DNA of 64,000 bases, taken from positions 40,751-104,750 of the forward strand of contig CAVUWX010000020.1 of the NCBI GenBank assembly GCA_963745205.1, read 5' to 3'. The stretch's first letter is position 1. Each line of letters starts with the position of its first letter. Origin of the DNA: Hyphomicrobium_A sp963745205. GTDB lineage: Bacteria > Pseudomonadota > Alphaproteobacteria > Rhizobiales > Hyphomicrobiaceae. The notes beneath the pieces were generated by a model, which worked only from the letters and a program-made list of their open reading frames with translations, was not told the DNA's origin and made no database searches. The position numbers and the translations under genes were made by a program. Below, one piece after another: positions 45,235-54,783 of this stretch.

Positions 45235-45249
45235 GAACATAAGCGGAAC
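45235..45249 (+). promoter_or_regulatory. SOS (LexA) box upstream of ssb
   Basis: GAACATAAGCGGAAC is a perfect GAAC-N7-GAAC direct repeat, the known LexA-binding motif of alphaproteobacteria. It lies 228 bp before the ssb start in an intergenic region with no other gene on that side. Damage induction of ssb is therefore likely. Confidence 0.75.
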
Positions 45250-45462
45250 ACCGGGCGCCGCCCGCCTGCCGAAATGCGTGGACAACCCGACGCTCGCGCG
45301 ACGTCGGGGCAGGCGCGGAAAGCGCGGCGCACTAGGGTTTGGGACGGCGAGTCGGGAACCGGCAGCTCGGGCTGACCGTCCAGCCTTTGAGCTGGGGACC
45401 CCGGCACAGGATTTCGCGGCCAGCCCATGCGAGGCGGCCGCGGCAGAGCGAAGGAGTGCAAC

Positions 45463-45960
45463 ATGGCTGGTTCCGTCAACAAGGTGATCCTCATCGGCAA
45501 CCTCGGCAAGGATCCCGAGATCCGCCGCACCCAGGACGGCCGCCCCATCGCCAACCTGCGCATAGCGACGAGCGAGAACTGGCGCGACAAGGCAACGGGC
45601 GAGCGGCGCGAGAAGACGGAATGGCACTCGGTCGTCATCTTCAACGAGAACCTGTGCAAGATCGCTGAGCAGTACCTGAAGAAGGGCTCCAAGGTGTTCA
45701 TCGAGGGGTCGCTGCAGACGCGCAAGTGGCAGGGCCAGGACGGCCAGGACCGCTACTCCACCGAGGTCGTGCTGCAGGGCTTCAACGGCAACCTGACGAT
45801 GCTCGACGGGCGCTCAGGCGGAGCCGGCGCGGGAGCCGGCATGCAGGAGAACGGCCAGGCCGACTACGGTGCGGAGGCGAGCTACAGCGACGCCCCGCGC
45901 GGCAAGGCAAAGAGCGGCGCTGGCATCGACAAGCAGCTCGACGACGAGATCCCGTTCTGA
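45463..45960 (+). CDS. ssb: Single-stranded DNA-binding protein
   Basis: A 165-residue protein from the ATG at 45463 behind AAGGAG. The OB-fold (about 1-110) starts MAGSVNKVILIGNLGKDPEI and has WHSVVIFNENLCKIAEQYL and FIEGSLQTRKW. A Gly/Ala-rich flexible linker and the acidic tip DDEIPF, which binds other repair proteins, complete it. It coats single-stranded DNA during replication, recombination and repair. An SOS box lies upstream. Confidence 0.97.
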   Translation: MAGSVNKVILIGNLGKDPEIRRTQDGRPIANLRIATSENWRDKATGERREKTEWHSVVIFNENLCKIAEQYLKKGSKVFIEGSLQTRKWQGQDGQDRYSTEVVLQGFNGNLTMLDGRSGGAGAGAGMQENGQADYGAEASYSDAPRGKAKSGAGIDKQLDDEIPF

Positions 45961-46055
45961 AGCTCTAGCACGCGAGCCAATCCCGTCTCTGCTTGGCTGG
46001 ATTCGAGGGCCTTCAGGAGGCCGCCCAAAGGCGGCCTCCAGGATTTGGTCCCGCA

Positions 46056-46808
46056 TCACGCGACGACGACAAGGCACTTCGCGATCATGTCCTGCAGCGC
46101 CTGCTTGCGGGGTGTCCAGGCAGCCATCGTAAAAAAGGCAATCGTCAAGATGAGCGCCAGGGAGCCAGCCATCACCGTTATTGCCAAAAAGCCGAACACC
46201 AAGAAGATCGGCGACAGCGACACCAGCTTCACCAAGTTGCGCACCAGCGATCGGACGTAGGATGGCCTCTGCCCGGTGTCGGTCGTCACATCGATGCCGA
46301 CCACTTTCTTACCAAGCGTCGCCTGCCAGCCGCCTGACTCCATCAGCACGGCATAGACGAGCCAGGGAAGCCAGAAATAGTACCACATAGACGTACTGCT
46401 CATCGGCGCACGTGTAACGGGATCGAGCCGGACGCTCCTGGTGCTCTTTATCGGTTGCGCATTGGGTATATCGACTTTCCTCGGGGTGACGGTCTCAGTG
46501 ACTTTATGGAGGTAAACCCACCTGCCGGCCACGGTGCTTTCGACGATCTTGTCCGTTTCCGTCTTGGTCTCGCCGCCGCCCGTGTAAATTGTCTTCGGCG
46601 GGAAGGTCTCCAGCGTTCGCTCCGAAACCAGCCTCCCAAACGCGCTCAAGTCGACAAGATCGGCGACACGCGGCACCGCGAGCGCCAGCAGCGCGAGCAG
46701 CACGAAGAGAACCCCCGTGACGAGTAAATAGTCGATGATCATGGCGATGAGTTGCCGCCAAAATCCGGCGTAACGAACTGCGGGCAACGTCGCTGCAATG
46801 GTAGTCAT
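46056..46808 (-). CDS. RDD family membrane protein
   Basis: A 250-residue protein from the ATG at 46808 with AGGAGA upstream. The N-terminal helix with YAGFWRQLIAMIIDYLLVTG carries the Arg-x-x-Asp-like signature of the RDD family. A ~110-residue soluble insert (about 55-160, with TIYTGGGETKTETDKIVEST) separates it from the remaining helices and LGKKVVGIDVTTDTGQRPSY. RDD proteins are membrane proteins of unclear function, sometimes ion transporters. It is 55 bp downstream of the TPR gene, so the two form an operon. Confidence 0.85.
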   Translation of the reverse strand: MTTIAATLPAVRYAGFWRQLIAMIIDYLLVTGVLFVLLALLALAVPRVADLVDLSAFGRLVSERTLETFPPKTIYTGGGETKTETDKIVESTVAGRWVYLHKVTETVTPRKVDIPNAQPIKSTRSVRLDPVTRAPMSSTSMWYYFWLPWLVYAVLMESGGWQATLGKKVVGIDVTTDTGQRPSYVRSLVRNLVKLVSLSPIFLVFGFLAITVMAGSLALILTIAFFTMAAWTPRKQALQDMIAKCLVVVA

Positions 46809-46863
46809 AGACCTTTCTCCTGTGTGTTGAGATTGTCTTGATTGCTGTGGCGGGCTGCCAAAC

Positions 46864-47839
46864 CTAGTTCGGTGATGGAGCTTGAGCGTTTTTCTTGCGG
46901 ATTTCCTCCGCGCGCAGCTTGAGTGGCTCGGCCTCCGCGTTGCGGCCTTCGTCACGATAGACCGCAGCCAGATCGAGCAGCGCAAAGGCGACGTCGGGAT
47001 GATTGGGCCCGAGCGCTTTCTCGCGGATCGACAGAGTGCGCATGAGGAGCGCCTCAGCCTCGGGGCCGCGGTGCGCGCGCAGATACAAAACTGCGAGGTT
47101 GTTGAGCGATTGCGCGACGGCTGGGTGATCGGCACCGAGCGCTTTTTCGCGGACCGACACAGCGCGTTTTAGAAGCGGCTCGGCTTCGGCGGTGCGGCCC
47201 TCGACCAGATACATGACACCCAAGCTGTTGAGCGAATTTGCGACATCCGGGTGGTCAGGCCCGAACGCCGCCTCCCGGATCTCCAGAGCGCGCTTTAAGA
47301 GCGCCTCGGCCTCGGAGTTGCGTCCTTCCACACGATAAAGCTCACCGAGGTTGTGGAGCGACTGCCCGAGGTAGGGGGTCATTGGAGCCGAGCTTCTTTT
47401 CGCGGATCGCCAATGCGCGCTTATGGTACGCTTCGGCCTCGGTGTTGCGGCCCTCTGTTTGATAGAGTCCACCGAGGTTGTTGAGACTATCAGCAACCGC
47501 GGGGTGATCGGGCCCAAGTGCTTTTTCGCGGATCGCCAGGGCGCGCTTGTGCAGTTGCTCGGCATCGGCGTAGCGCCCCGTGACGCGATAGAACTCACCG
47601 AGGTTGTTGAGAGGCGTGGCGACGTCGATGTGGTCGGGACCATGCAGCTTCTCAGCCAGCGCCACGGCCTGCTGAGCGACAGTAACGGCTTCGGGGAATT
47701 TGCCTTCTTTATAGAGCTTCGCGCTTTGGTCGTTGAGGTCGCTCAGCTCGTCGGCTTGCGCGCTCGGCGCAAGCCAAAGACCTGTGAGTACGGCGAATAT
47801 CACCGCACTCAGCAAAACGATAGGCGATGGCTTATTCAT
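46864..47839 (-). CDS. Exported kinesin-light-chain-type TPR protein, split by a one-base insertion
   Basis: The ATG at 47839 begins a signal peptide (MNKPSPIVLLSAVIFAVLTG; cleavage near AQA-DE). The protein is an array of 42-residue TPR_12 units with the repeat core NNLGEFYRVTGRYADAEQLH and EKALGPDHPAVA. The frame breaks in GGGGG at 47374-47378. Removing one G joins both halves into 324 codons plus stop, with unbroken repeats. It probably acts in the periplasm as a binding scaffold with the RDD protein. The indel is likely an error. Confidence 0.75.
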
Positions 47840-47962
47840 GAGTTGGCATCCTTCAAAAATATCCATTCACGAGGCGCATCGCAGCGTCGTCCAAAAACCG
47901 AGGCGAGGCGCTGAATTGCACCTATTGCGCATCGAATATTCGCAAAATACCTCGTGCTGCAC

Positions 47963-47978
47963 TGTTCCGGAAGGAACA
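47963..47978. promoter_or_regulatory. TGTTCC-N4-GGAACA inverted repeat
   Basis: TGTTCCGGAAGGAACA is the second copy of the operator-like pattern seen at 25332-25347. It lies about 125 bp upstream of the TPR gene start (47839, minus strand) and 250 bp before the small gene at 48229. The binding protein is unknown. Confidence 0.4.
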
Positions 47979-48228
47979 AAGGAATAAGGGCTCCACAAAC
48001 GCGAACGGATTAACAAGACTCCGGCCCGCTAAATATCGCCGACGAATTTTTCGAACTCTCTCCCCACCGGCTGAAATTCAATGGTGGTCGCCCCGTTGGG
48101 AACCGCGGTCACGTGCCTTGCCGCTTATCTTCTGTTCCGCGCGTGACAGCGGCCGAAGCGGCGAGATGAGTAGGCTCCAGTGTGGGCATCGACCCGCGAT
48201 GCCGGTGCTATTTCTCAAGGGGCCTACT

Positions 48229-48366
48229 ATGAAGACATTCATCGTCTCCTCACTGCTCGCGCTCACGCTGCTGGCGGGCGCCGTCGTCGCCTCCCAGTTG
48301 GTGACTACTGGCCATGCTCCAATTGCTCCGATGGATGGGAGCGAAAATTCTGGAGGGGAAGGCTAG
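48229..48366 (+). CDS. Very small exported peptide
   Basis: A 45-residue open frame from the ATG at 48229 behind AAGGGG. It encodes a hydrophobic segment (FIVSSLLALTLLAGAVVASQL), possibly a signal peptide or a single-helix membrane peptide, and a Ser/Gly-rich tail. Support is limited to the ribosome site and the hydrophobic helix. Confidence 0.4.
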   Translation: MKTFIVSSLLALTLLAGAVVASQLVTTGHAPIAPMDGSENSGGEG

Positions 48367-48386
48367 AAGAAGCCGCGACCGCCCCG

Positions 48387-49442
48387 TCAGTGCCGCTTTG
48401 CGCGCTTCTTCGTTTTGCGGCTCGGCGCCGGCGCGCCGCCGGGAGCGTCCGACTCTGGCCGCTCATGCCCTTCAGTATGCGCCGGCTGTGCCTCCGCGGC
48501 GGCGGACGCCGTATGGCCCGCGGCCGATTGCGTCTCGATATAAAGCCGGCGCACCTCCGGAAAGTGCGCCTTGATCGCGCGCTCGAGCTTCGTCGTCAGC
48601 GCCTCGATCTTCTCGGCGGGGAGACCGTCGATGGCATCGACGCTCGCCGCCACCAGCACGTCCTCGGGCCCGAGGTGCATGGAGCGGATCTCGTTGATGG
48701 CGACGAGCGGCCCCGTGGGCCTGACCTCGCCCGCGAGGATCGCCTCGATGCCGGCGATCACCTTGGGATTGGCCGCCTCGCCCACGAGCAGGCTCTTGAT
48801 CTCGACGCTCATGAACGCGGCGACGGAGGCGAGCAGCAGCCCGATTGCAATCGAGGCAATGGCGTCGGCGCGGTCCCAGCTGAGGTGCTGCACGCATAGT
48901 AGCGCAACGAGCGCGATCAAAAGGCCCGTGAGGGCCGCCAGGTCCTCGAGCACGACGGTGAACAGCGCGGCGTCCTTGGTGGCGCGCAGCGCGGCAAACC
49001 ACCCGCGCGAGCCGCGCCGTGTCGAAAACTCCGACAGCGCCTTGTAGGCGGAGAGGCTTTCCAGCGCGAGCGCAGTGCCGAGCACGATGTAGTTGATCCA
49101 GAAGTCGCTGATCGGGTGCGGATCGCGCAGCTTCGCGATGCCCTCGTAGATCGACACGCCGGCGCCCATGGAGAACAGCAGCACCGCGACGACGAAGCTC
49201 CAGAAGTAGAGCTCCTTCGAATAGCCGAAGGGGTGGCGCGCGTCGGCGGGCCGCTGCGAGCGCGCAAGGCCGTAGAGCAGCAGCGCCTGGTTGGAGGTGT
49301 CGACGAGCGAATGGATCGCTTCCGACAGCATGGCGGAGGAGCGCGTCCAGCCGGCGGCGAGGAATTTGGCGAGGGCAATTCCGAGATTGGCGCCGAGCGC
49401 AATCAGTACGACCTTTTTCGAACCCTCTGATGCCACTTCCAT
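48387..49442 (-). CDS. Cation diffusion facilitator family transporter
   Basis: A 351-residue CDF protein with six membrane helices (about 10-205) and a cytoplasmic C-terminal domain (about 210-300). HSLVDTSNQALLLYG in helix 2 and DRADAIASIAIG in helix 5 supply the metal-binding Asp/His residues. The Lys/Pro/His-rich tail to 351 exceeds the family core. It exports divalent metals such as zinc, manganese or iron by proton exchange. The metal is not predictable from sequence. Confidence 0.9.
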   Translation of the reverse strand: MEVASEGSKKVVLIALGANLGIALAKFLAAGWTRSSAMLSEAIHSLVDTSNQALLLYGLARSQRPADARHPFGYSKELYFWSFVVAVLLFSMGAGVSIYEGIAKLRDPHPISDFWINYIVLGTALALESLSAYKALSEFSTRRGSRGWFAALRATKDAALFTVVLEDLAALTGLLIALVALLCVQHLSWDRADAIASIAIGLLLASVAAFMSVEIKSLLVGEAANPKVIAGIEAILAGEVRPTGPLVAINEIRSMHLGPEDVLVAASVDAIDGLPAEKIEALTTKLERAIKAHFPEVRRLYIETQSAAGHTASAAAEAQPAHTEGHERPESDAPGGAPAPSRKTKKRAKRH

Positions 49443-49592
49443 TTCTCCGTCTGCGCCACAGCGCCGCCGCAGAACCGCTACCGCGCGCCGCTATTGCGTG
49501 CGTTGCAGTAACACAATTCCGTCGACGGAAGCCTGCAAATTGGGCTTTGTCGCGGAGTTGAGACAACTGGGTTTTCAATTCGGGAGAAACGA

Positions 49593-50819
49593 ATGTTGTG
49601 CCGATACATCTTGGCTCCGCTTGCAGCTCTGCTGCTGGTGCCGGCCTGCGTGAGCCCGGCCGCAGCGCAGGGGCGAGGCGACTGGGACCGCGGCGCTCCG
49701 CGTGACCCCGGTCTGCCGCGCGACACGGACCAAGGCGACCGGGATCGAGGTGGGCCGCGCGGCAACGGTGATTGGGTGCTGCTGGGCTCGACGCGCGTCG
49801 GCGGCATCGGCGTAGATCGCGACATCGTCGCTGTCGAGCGGCATGAGGGCCGCTTCTCCGCCATCAGCATCGAGGCGACGGAGAGCCCGATCTTCATCTT
49901 GGGGGTGACGGTCGTGTTCGGCAACGACGAGGTGCAGCAGATCGATCTGCGCCAGCGCCTCAATCCCGGCGAGCGCACCCAGTCGATCGATCTGCAGGGC
50001 CGCGCTCGGCCGATCAAGCGCTTCGAGATCGCGGCGCGTGCGGGCCATGATTTTCACCGTCGCGGCATACTGAACGTCTATGCCGAGCAGGTGCACGAGC
50101 GCGAGAATTGGGAGCTGCTTGGCCAGCAGGCGGTAGGTTTCGGCGTCGACCACGACCTCATTCGCGTCGGACGACGCGAAGGCCGCTTCGAGAAGATTGC
50201 GCTCGAAGTGCAGGGCAATGACATTGAGCTCTTGGACCTCAGGGTCGTCTACTTCCACGGGCCCCCGCAGGACCTCAGCGTTCGCGAGTTCATCCGCGCC
50301 GGCGGACGCACGCGACCGCTCGATCTCGTCGGCGGCGATCGGGCAATCGATCGGATCGAGCTCGTCTATCGTTCGCGGCCTGGGTTCCGCGGCCAAGCTA
50401 CGGTTGCGGTGTTCGGCCTGCAGGGCTCCGGCGGCCCGCCTCCCGGCCCGCCCCCTGGTCCGCCTCCGGGTCCACCACCCGGTCCCCCTCCCGTCGCCCG
50501 CTGGGAGGAGCTCGGCTGCCAGAAGGTCGGCTTCGGCGCCGACCGCGACGTGATCCCGGTCGGCCGGCAGGAGGGCCGTTTCAGCGCCATCCGCTTGCGC
50601 GTCGAACGGGCCGACGTCCTGCTCATGAACCTGAAGGTCGTTTACGAGCACGGGCCGCCGGATGAGTACCAGGTCAACGACCGCATCCGCGCCGGTGCCG
50701 AGACGCAGCCTCTCGATCTGCGCGGTGAGCGTCGCTCGATACGTCAGGTCGAGCTCGTCTACTCCTCGATCCCGAGTTTCAAGGGAAGCGCCAGAGCGTG
50801 CGTCGACGGCCGCCAGTAA
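49593..50819 (+). CDS. Exported protein with three DUF2541 domains
   Basis: A 408-residue protein with a signal peptide (to about 25). Three homologous beta-rich domains follow, at ~60-165, ~172-275 and ~303-405. Each repeats WELLG...VGFGVDHDLI, a REGRFEKIAL strand and a LVYRSRPGF end. The motif pattern fits DUF2541, usually a single periplasmic domain. A linker of PPPG units (281-300) separates domains 2 and 3, and an Asp/Arg-rich stretch precedes domain 1. Tandem copies suggest a multivalent periplasmic binding or structural role; no reaction is known. Confidence 0.75.
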   Translation: MLCRYILAPLAALLLVPACVSPAAAQGRGDWDRGAPRDPGLPRDTDQGDRDRGGPRGNGDWVLLGSTRVGGIGVDRDIVAVERHEGRFSAISIEATESPIFILGVTVVFGNDEVQQIDLRQRLNPGERTQSIDLQGRARPIKRFEIAARAGHDFHRRGILNVYAEQVHERENWELLGQQAVGFGVDHDLIRVGRREGRFEKIALEVQGNDIELLDLRVVYFHGPPQDLSVREFIRAGGRTRPLDLVGGDRAIDRIELVYRSRPGFRGQATVAVFGLQGSGGPPPGPPPGPPPGPPPGPPPVARWEELGCQKVGFGADRDVIPVGRQEGRFSAIRLRVERADVLLMNLKVVYEHGPPDEYQVNDRIRAGAETQPLDLRGERRSIRQVELVYSSIPSFKGSARACVDGRQ

Positions 50820-50842
50820 GAGAAGACGCGAACACGCATGAG

Positions 50843-50872
50843 AAAGAGCCCCGCTGCAAGTCGGGGCTCTTT
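50843..50872. terminator. Bidirectional terminator
   Basis: Perfect 11-bp stem AAAGAGCCCCG/CGGGGCTCTTT with an 8-base loop, followed by CAGTTTTG on the plus strand and a TTCTCATG flank on the minus strand. It separates the convergent DUF2541 and PRC-barrel genes. Confidence 0.85.
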
Positions 50873-50894
50873 CAGTTTTGGCTTGCGAGCCTCC

Positions 50895-51695
50895 TCAAGG
50901 CGTCGGGGCCGGCGCGTCCGGCGCCTTCTCCGGCGGAGGCGCCGGCTTGCTCTCGGGTGCCACTGGCGCCTCCCCGGGCGCCGCGGGCCCGGTCTTAGGC
51001 ATCGTTTCGACGGCCTCGCGGGCCTTGCCGTAGGCGTCCTTGGCCGCTTCCTTGGCCTTCTCCAAAGTCGGTCCGGCCTCCTTCTTTATCTCCTCGTAGG
51101 TCTCCTTCGCCTGCTCGCGGGCTTTCTCGAGCGCCGGGCCGGCATCCTTCCTGACCTGCTCGTAGGTCTCCTTTGCCTGCTCGCGCGCCTTTTCCAGCGC
51201 CGGGCCAGCCTTGTCGTAGGCGTCTTTCGCAGTCACGCTGCCCTTATCGGTCAGCTCGTGCGCCTTCTCTATGGCGCGGTCGAGCAGCGACTTCGGTGGC
51301 GACACGCGCTGGAACGGCTCCAGCGCGTCGAGCACCTCCTTCGTCGCCTGCGGCAGGCTGATGGTGATCTTACCGTCGTCGTTCTTGATCTGCAGCGCGG
51401 ACAGGAGCACGGCGACGTGCTTCTCGCCGAAGCCGGCGAACCCGCCCGTCCCCATCACCACGCCTTCGATCTGGTTGTTACTGTTGAGGATCAGATCCTC
51501 GATGTCGCCGATGATCTTGCCGTCGGCGTTGTAGACCTTGCCGCCGAGCAGCAGGTCCTTGGCGAGATACTGGCCGCCGCCCTGCGTCGGCAGGAAGATG
51601 TTGGCGGGGATCGCGACCGGATCGGCCGCGGCCGCAACCGACCACAGCGCCAGCGCCGCCGCCGTGGCTGCCAAGGTCAACACGCCTCTTTGCAT
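50895..51695 (-). CDS. Exported PRC-barrel protein with 22-residue helical repeats
   Basis: A 266-residue protein from the ATG at 51695 with GGGAGA upstream. A signal peptide (to about 24) leads to a PRC-barrel-like domain (about 40-115; LLLGGKVYNADGKIIGDIED, EGVVMGTGGFAGFGEKHVAV). Residues ~163-228 are three near-identical 22-residue repeats of the type AGPALEKAREQAKETYEQVR, an amphipathic LEA/apolipoprotein-like helix. A Pro/Ala/Glu-rich tail ends the protein. It is probably periplasmic; a stress or lipid-contact role is only inferred from the helix repeats. Confidence 0.8.
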   Translation of the reverse strand: MQRGVLTLAATAAALALWSVAAAADPVAIPANIFLPTQGGGQYLAKDLLLGGKVYNADGKIIGDIEDLILNSNNQIEGVVMGTGGFAGFGEKHVAVLLSALQIKNDDGKITISLPQATKEVLDALEPFQRVSPPKSLLDRAIEKAHELTDKGSVTAKDAYDKAGPALEKAREQAKETYEQVRKDAGPALEKAREQAKETYEEIKKEAGPTLEKAKEAAKDAYGKAREAVETMPKTGPAAPGEAPVAPESKPAPPPEKAPDAPAPTP

Positions 51696-52019
51696 CGAAC
51701 TCTCCCTTGTCTCATGCGGGCGGACCCGCCCCCCAATGCGCGGCAACGCTAACCATGTTGAGGCGCGTTGCGGCATGTAGCGGCTCGGGTCCTCGCGGAC
51801 AAGTCGCCGCTGAGCCGCAAGACGCTCGGCGGGTGACCATCAAGCTATTGATTGGGCGGAGATATTTGTAGATGTCTAGCCCCACAGAAGACCGCCTGTG
51901 CGCATTGCTTCTCGGGCCCGCTTGGGGGTAAAATGATTTAAATCGATTTGCCCCCGAAGCGCACGCCTTTGGCGTGCGTCGCGCGTTCCAGCGGACCCCT
52001 TTCCAGCGGACCTTTAGAC
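51696..52019. other. Intergenic region before gyrA
   Basis: About 320 bp without a gene. It holds the divergent promoter region for the PRC-barrel gene and gyrA. An AT-rich patch (51905-51945, AAAATGATTTAAATCGATTT core) and two copies of CCAGCGGACC (near 51990-52015) stand out. Nothing else is recognisable. Confidence 0.4.
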
Positions 52020-54783
52020 GTGGCCGACAACACCGACAACCAAAGACCTGGCGGCAAGGATCCGAGCGACATCCGCCCGATCTCCATCGCCGAGGAGATG
52101 AAGCGCTCATACCTCGAGTACGCGATGAGCGTCATCGTCTCGCGCGCGCTGCCCGACGTGCGCGACGGCCTGAAGCCAGTGCACCGGCGCATCCTCTACG
52201 CCATGCAGCGGCTCGGCGTAGACTGGAACAAGAAGCACGTGAAGTCGTCGAAGATCATCGGCGACACCATGGGCGACTTCCACCCGCACGGCGACATGGC
52301 GATCTACGACGCGCTCGTGCGCCTGGCGCAGGACTTCTCCATGCGCCTGCCGCTGATCGACGGGCAAGGTAACTTCGGCTCCGTCGACGGCGACCCGCCG
52401 GCGGCCTCGCGCTACACCGAAAGCCGCCTCGCCAAAGTGGCGCAGTACCTGCTCGACGACCTCGACAAGGATACGGTCGACTTCAAGTCCAACTACGACG
52501 ACCGCCTGCTCGAGCCTTCGGTGCTGCCGGCGAAGTTCCCCAACCTCCTCGTCAACGGCGCCGGCGGCATCGCGGTCGGCATGGCAACCAATATCCCGCC
52601 CCACAACCTCGGCGAGGTGATCGACGCGTGCCTGGCGCACCTCGACAACCCCGAGATCACCATCGACGAGCTGTGCCAGATCATCCAGGGGCCGGACTTC
52701 CCGACCGGCGGCCTGATCCTGGGGCGCAGCGGCATTCTCGCCGCCTACCACAAGGGCCGCGGCTCGATCATGATGCGCGCCAAGGTCGAGGTCGAGGAGA
52801 TCCGCAAGGACCGCGAGGCCCTGATCGTCTCGGCGATCCCCTATCAGGTCAACAAGCGCACGCTGATCGAGAAGATCGCCGACAACGTGCGCGAGAAGAA
52901 GATCGAGGGCATCTCCGACATTTGGGACGAGTTCGAACCGCGAAGGCATGCGCATCGTCATCGAGTTGAAGCGCGATGCCGTGGCCGACGTCGTCTTGAA
53001 CCAGCTCTGGCGCTTCTCCGACCTGCAGACGAGCTTCGGCGCCAACATGCTGGCGCTCAACGGCGGGCGCCCCGAAAGCCTCAACCTAAAGGACATGATC
53101 GAGGCCTTCACGACCTTCCGCGAGGATGTCGTGAGCCGGCGCACCAAGCATCTCCTCTCGAAGGCGCGCGAGCGCGCCCACGTCCTCGTTGGCCTCGCCA
53201 TCGCAGTCGCCAACATCGACGACGTGATCAAGCTCATCCGCCACGCGCCGAGCCCGGCGGAAGCGCGCGAGCAATTGATGGCGCGCGATTGGCCCGCGCG
53301 TGACATCGCTCCACTCGTGCTGCTCATCGCCGATCCGCGCCACAAGGTCTCCGACAAGGGTACCTACCGCCTATCGGAAGAGCAGGCGAAAGCGATCCTC
53401 GAGCTACGGCTCGCCCGCCTGACCGCGCTCGGGCGTGACGAGATCGCTGGCGAGCTGAAGAAGATCGGCGAGGAGATCAAGGAGTACCTCGCGATCCTCG
53501 CCTCACGCTTGCGCATCGTCGAGATCGTCAAAAGCGAGCTCAGCGCCTTGAAGAGCGAGTTCGCGACCCCGCGCAAGACCGAGATCGTCGAAATGGAGGG
53601 CGACCTCGAGGACGAGGACCTCATCCAGCGCGAGGACTGCGTGGTGACGGTCTCACTTAAGGGTTACGTCAAGCGCGTGCCGCTCGCGACCTACCGGGCG
53701 CAGCGGCGCGGCGGCAAGGGCCGCTCGGGCGTGTCGACGCGCGAGGAGGATGTCGTCACCAAGATTTTCGTGGCCTCGACGCACACTCCGGTGCTGTTCT
53801 TCTCCTCGCGCGGCATGTGCTACCGCATGAAGGTGTGGCGGCTGCCGGCATCGACGCCACAAGCGACCGGCAAGGCACTGGTCAATCTGCTGCCGCTGCA
53901 GCAAGGGGAGGCGATCACCTCGATCCTGCCGCTCCCCGAGGACGCGGAGACGTGGGCCGCGCTGCAGCTTGCGTTCGCCACGCGCTCCGGCCGGGTGCGG
54001 CGCAACGCGCTCTCCGACTTCGAGAATATCAACCGCAACGGCAAGATCGCCATGAAGCTCGACGACGGCGATGCCATCGTTGCGGTGCAGATCTGCACGC
54101 CCGAGAACGACGTGCTGCTTACCACGGCGCAGGGCCGCTGCATCCGCTTCCTGCTCGACGACGAGGTGCGGCTGTTCAAGGGCCGCGACTCCGACGGCGT
54201 GCGCGGCATCAAGCTCGATGACGGAGACGCCGTGATCTCCATGACCATCCTCACCCATGTCGACGCGGATGCTGCCATGCGCGTCGCCTACTTGAAGCAG
54301 GCGACGATGCTGCGCCGCGCGCAGGGCGAGGAGATTGCCGAGGCCGCGCCCGAGCCGGATCTCTCCGACGAGGAGGCCGCCGGCGACGCCGAGCTGACGC
54401 CGGAACGCTTCGCCGAGCTCGGCGGCAAGGAGCAGTTCGTGCTGACCGTGTCGGAGAAGGGCTTCGGCAAGCGCTCCTCGTCCTACGAGTACCGGACCTC
54501 TGGCCGCGGCGGCAAAGGCATCGTCGCCATGGTGGTCAACGACCGCAACGGTCCGCTAATTGCGTCCTTCCCCGTGGCGCAGAGCGATCAAATCATGCTG
54601 GTGACCGACGGCGGCCAGCTCATCCGCTGCCCGGTTGACGACGTGCGCATCGCCGGTCGCAACACGCAAGGCGTGCGTATCTTCAAGACCGATGCCGAGG
54701 AGCGGGTCGTTTCGGTCGAGCACATCCCCGAGGAGAGCGGCGACGGCGAGAGCGACAGCGGCGACGAGCCGCCTGCCGACTAG
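52020..54783 (+). CDS. gyrA: DNA gyrase subunit A, interrupted by a one-base insertion
   Basis: The catalytic subunit that breaks and rejoins DNA to introduce negative supercoils with GyrB. The likely start is the GTG at 52020 (ADNTDNQRPG). The catalytic Tyr lies in AASRYTESRL, and the quinolone-pocket helix reads HPHGDMAIYDALVRLAQDFS. The C-terminal beta-pinwheel has its GQRGGKG-like repeats (RAQRRGGKGRSG, RTSGRGGKGI). One extra T near 52932 (DEFEPRRH in place of DESNREGMRIVIELK) breaks the frame. Without it the gene is 920 codons plus stop. The gene is essential, so the indel is almost surely an error. Confidence 0.95.

Noticed and set aside
47963..48005. EcfG-type general-stress promoter using the GGAAC of the palindrome
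   Set aside because: No CGTT-like -10 element lies 16-17 bp downstream on either strand.
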